Positions 62,073 to 64,000 of a DNA stretch of 64,000 nt are shown here, one piece after another. A program made the position numbers and the translations under genes. The stretch lies in contig JADKDU010000002.1 in NCBI GenBank assembly GCA_016714495.1, positions 372,001 to 436,000 on the forward strand, given 5' to 3'. The notes beneath the pieces are model-generated. The model saw only the letters and a program-made list of their open reading frames with translations, searched no databases and was not told the origin of the DNA. Source of the stretch: Hyphomonadaceae bacterium (GTDB lineage Bacteria > Pseudomonadota > Alphaproteobacteria > Caulobacterales > Hyphomonadaceae). Position 1 is the first letter of the stretch. Each line of letters begins with the position of its first letter.

Positions 62073-63827
62073 ATGCAGTCGACGACGCGTATACGCACGC
62101 TGGCAGTGGCATTTGCTTCAGCGCTGGCGTTCTCCGCCTGCGGGCCCGAACAGGCAGTCACCAAGACGCCGAACCCGAATGCCGCTGCGGAAATCGCGAA
62201 GTTCCTCGATGCAGAGATCAAGGACATGTCTGTGCTCGACCGTGCAGGACAGGAGGCGGAACTCAACTGGTTCGCCGCCGCCGCGTCGGCGTTTCAGGGC
62301 ATGGAGATCAACGTCGTCTCCGAGTCGATCGCCACGCACGAGTATGAATCGAAAGTGCTGGCCCCGGCTTTCTCGGCCATCACCGGCATCAAGATCACCC
62401 ACACGCTGATGGGCGAAGGCGATGTCGTCGATCGGCTGCAGCGCCAGATGCGCACGGGTGAGAACGAGTTCGACGCCTATGTGAACGATAGCGACCTGAT
62501 CGGCACGCACTGGCGCTACAAACAGGTGCGTGACCTGACTGACTGGATGGCGAATGAGGGCAAGGACGTCACCTCGCCTACGCTCGACCTTCCCGACTTC
62601 ATCGGCGCCAGCTTCACGACGGGTCCCGACAAGAAGCTCTACCAGCTTCCCGACCAGCAGTTCGCGAACCTTTACTGGTTTCGCTACGACTGGTTCAGCG
62701 ACGCCAAGAACAAGTCCGACTTCAAGGCCAGGTACGGCTACGATCTCGGCGTCCCCGTGAACTGGTCCGCCTATGAGGACATCGCGGAATTCTTCACCGG
62801 CCGCACGATCGAGGGGAAGAAGGTCTATGGCCACATGGACTATGGCAAGAAGGACCCCTCGCTTGGCTGGCGCTTCACCGACGCATGGCTGTCGATGGCC
62901 GGCAATGGCGACAAGACCAATGGCGGCCCGAACGGCTTGCCGGTCGATGAATGGGGCATCCGCGTCGACGAGAACTCCCGTCCCGTCGGCTCATGCGTGG
63001 CGCGCGGCGGCGATACCAATGGTCCGGCCGCCGTCTATTCCATCACGAAGTATCTCGACTGGATGAAAAAGTACGCGCCGGCCGCCGCTCAAGGCATGAC
63101 TTTTTCGGAGTCAGGACCGATCCCGGCGCAGGGCGAGATCGCGCAACAGATGTTCTGGTACACCACCTTCACCGCCGACATGGTGAAGGAGGGCCTGCCC
63201 GTGCTGAACGCCGACGGCTCGCCGAAATGGCGAATGGCTCCCTCGCCGCATGGCGCCTATTGGGAAGAAGGCCAGAAGCTCGGTTATCAGGACGCGGGTT
63301 CGTGGACACTGATGTCCAACACGCCGGCGGATCGCGCGAAGGCCGCATGGCTCTACGCCCAGTTCGTCACGTCGAAGACAGTGGACCTGAAGAAGAGCCA
63401 CACCGGCCTCACCTTCATCCGCGAAAGCACGATCCAGCACCCCAGCTTCACCGAGCGCGCGCCCAAGCTTGGCGGTCTCGTCGAATTCTACCGCTCGCCC
63501 GCGCGCACGCAGTGGTCGCCCACGGGCACCAATGTGCCGGACTATCCCAAACTTGCCGCGCTCTGGTGGCAGAATATCGGCGACGCCGCCGCCGGATCGA
63601 AGACGCCCCAACAGGCGATGGATGCGCTCTGCAAGGCGCAGGAGGACGTGCTGGCCCGTCTCGAGGAACAGGGCGTCCAGGGTGAGATCGGACCGAAGCT
63701 GAACCCGGAAGAAAACCCGCAGGTCTGGTTCGATCGCCCGGGCGCGCCCAAGCCGAAGCTGGCGAACGAAGATCCCAAGCCGGAAACCATCGACTATGAC
63801 ACGCTGATCAAGAGCTGGCAGCACTGA
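62073..63827 (+). CDS. glpV: Glycerol-binding lipoprotein GlpV
   Basis: This 584-residue substrate-binding protein has a lipobox (FSAC) and so is anchored in the periplasm. It carries the extracellular solute-binding fold (INVVSESIATHEYESKVLAPAF, VDRLQRQMRTGENEFDAYV, IPAQGEIAQQMFWYTTF, NTPADRAKAAWLYAQFV) in the long form typical of GlpV. It captures glycerol for GlpPQ. GGGAGGA precedes the ATG. A hairpin follows its stop by about 16 bases, closing the operon. Confidence 0.9.
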   Translation: MQSTTRIRTLAVAFASALAFSACGPEQAVTKTPNPNAAAEIAKFLDAEIKDMSVLDRAGQEAELNWFAAAASAFQGMEINVVSESIATHEYESKVLAPAFSAITGIKITHTLMGEGDVVDRLQRQMRTGENEFDAYVNDSDLIGTHWRYKQVRDLTDWMANEGKDVTSPTLDLPDFIGASFTTGPDKKLYQLPDQQFANLYWFRYDWFSDAKNKSDFKARYGYDLGVPVNWSAYEDIAEFFTGRTIEGKKVYGHMDYGKKDPSLGWRFTDAWLSMAGNGDKTNGGPNGLPVDEWGIRVDENSRPVGSCVARGGDTNGPAAVYSITKYLDWMKKYAPAAAQGMTFSESGPIPAQGEIAQQMFWYTTFTADMVKEGLPVLNADGSPKWRMAPSPHGAYWEEGQKLGYQDAGSWTLMSNTPADRAKAAWLYAQFVTSKTVDLKKSHTGLTFIRESTIQHPSFTERAPKLGGLVEFYRSPARTQWSPTGTNVPDYPKLAALWWQNIGDAAAGSKTPQQAMDALCKAQEDVLARLEEQGVQGEIGPKLNPEENPQVWFDRPGAPKPKLANEDPKPETIDYDTLIKSWQH

Positions 63828-63843
63828 TAGGCGGAAAGAATAA

Positions 63844-63867
63844 GGCCTCGCAGCGTGCTGCGAGGCC
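63844..63867 (+). terminator. Hairpin after glpV
   Basis: GGCCTCGCAGC (63844-63854) pairs with GCTGCGAGGCC (63857-63867), 11 pairs. No T-run follows, so it is a probable but not classical terminator of the glp operon. The remaining bases to 64000 hold no supported gene. Confidence 0.6.
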
Positions 63868-64000
63868 CAGTTACCGGGTCAAAAATGCAATTCAATCCGG
63901 TGCGCAGCCATCCTCGGGGTGACAACCGCGTCGGCGGACATGATTGGCGGCGGACGCCACGGATATCAATACCGGCTGGCCGGATTGTTTTTGTTGGAGA

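Overview
The window reads as a GC-rich alphaproteobacterial chromosome segment, most likely from the Caulobacterales/Hyphomonadaceae side of the class (stalked or prosthecate swarmer-cell bacteria). This is inferred from a recognisable holdfast-type locus (hfsD, hfsA-hfsB-hfsC, hfsE-hfsG-hfsH), a glpSTPQUV glycerol ABC transporter, the xseB-ispA-dxs cluster, a bpt aminoacyl-tRNA-protein transferase and a motB flagellar gene. No rRNA, tRNA, CRISPR array, phage or complete insertion sequence was seen.

Layout. (1) 0.3-9 kb: housekeeping and small genes: histidine phosphatase, xseB-ispA-dxs (isoprenoid precursors), a BLUF blue-light sensor, a broken MmcQ/YjbR gene ending in a poly-G smear, an AI-2E-type permease, a DUF6491 lipoprotein with a strong terminator, PRC-barrel and PAP2 proteins. 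(2) 9-24.5 kb: polysaccharide cluster I: GT2, TPR-like membrane protein, a minus-strand block (GT4, Wzy-like polymerase/ligase, ParA-like ATPase, small partner-like protein), a metallophosphatase, a short OPX lipoprotein, a secreted protein, an outer-membrane beta-barrel, a BY-kinase co-polymerase and, after a metC-sseA insertion, a phosphoglycosyl transferase and a small membrane protein. (3) 24.5-47.5 kb: cysK, a ChrR-like cupin with DUF6134, a guanidine-II-riboswitch/Gdx pair, recO, parC (frameshifted), several GNATs, an FAD monooxygenase, LemA, bpt, motB, an ArsR-SRPBCC fusion with a visible operator/promoter, arfB, a degenerate GGDEF-EAL protein, a 2OG oxygenase, and a racemase/D-cysteine desulfhydrase pair joined by a second G/C smear. 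(4) 47.5-55 kb: the holdfast-like locus. (5) 55-64 kb: a decayed efflux-pump remnant, a redoxin lipoprotein and the glpSTPQ-mmcQ-(two small membrane proteins)-glpU-glpV operon.

How the genes fit: two separate Wzx/Wzy-type polysaccharide export machines lie about 25 kb apart. One carries an export lipoprotein plus a separate beta-barrel and a ParA-type ATPase. The other is the adhesin-type hfs system with a HfsB lacking the Walker-A lysine. A c-di-GMP domain protein and a BLUF sensor are plausible, unproven, inputs to surface behaviour.

Quality caution: several conserved genes, including the normally essential parC, are broken by single indels or nonsense codons (mmcQ, parC, a GNAT, hfsG, hfsE), and two stretches (about 5574-5667 and 46378-46465) are near-pure G/C smears where gene sequence should be. 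Most of these look like sequence or assembly errors. Two other loci (the efflux remnant at 55.1-55.8 kb and a DUF992-like remnant at 27.1-27.4 kb) look like genuine decay.
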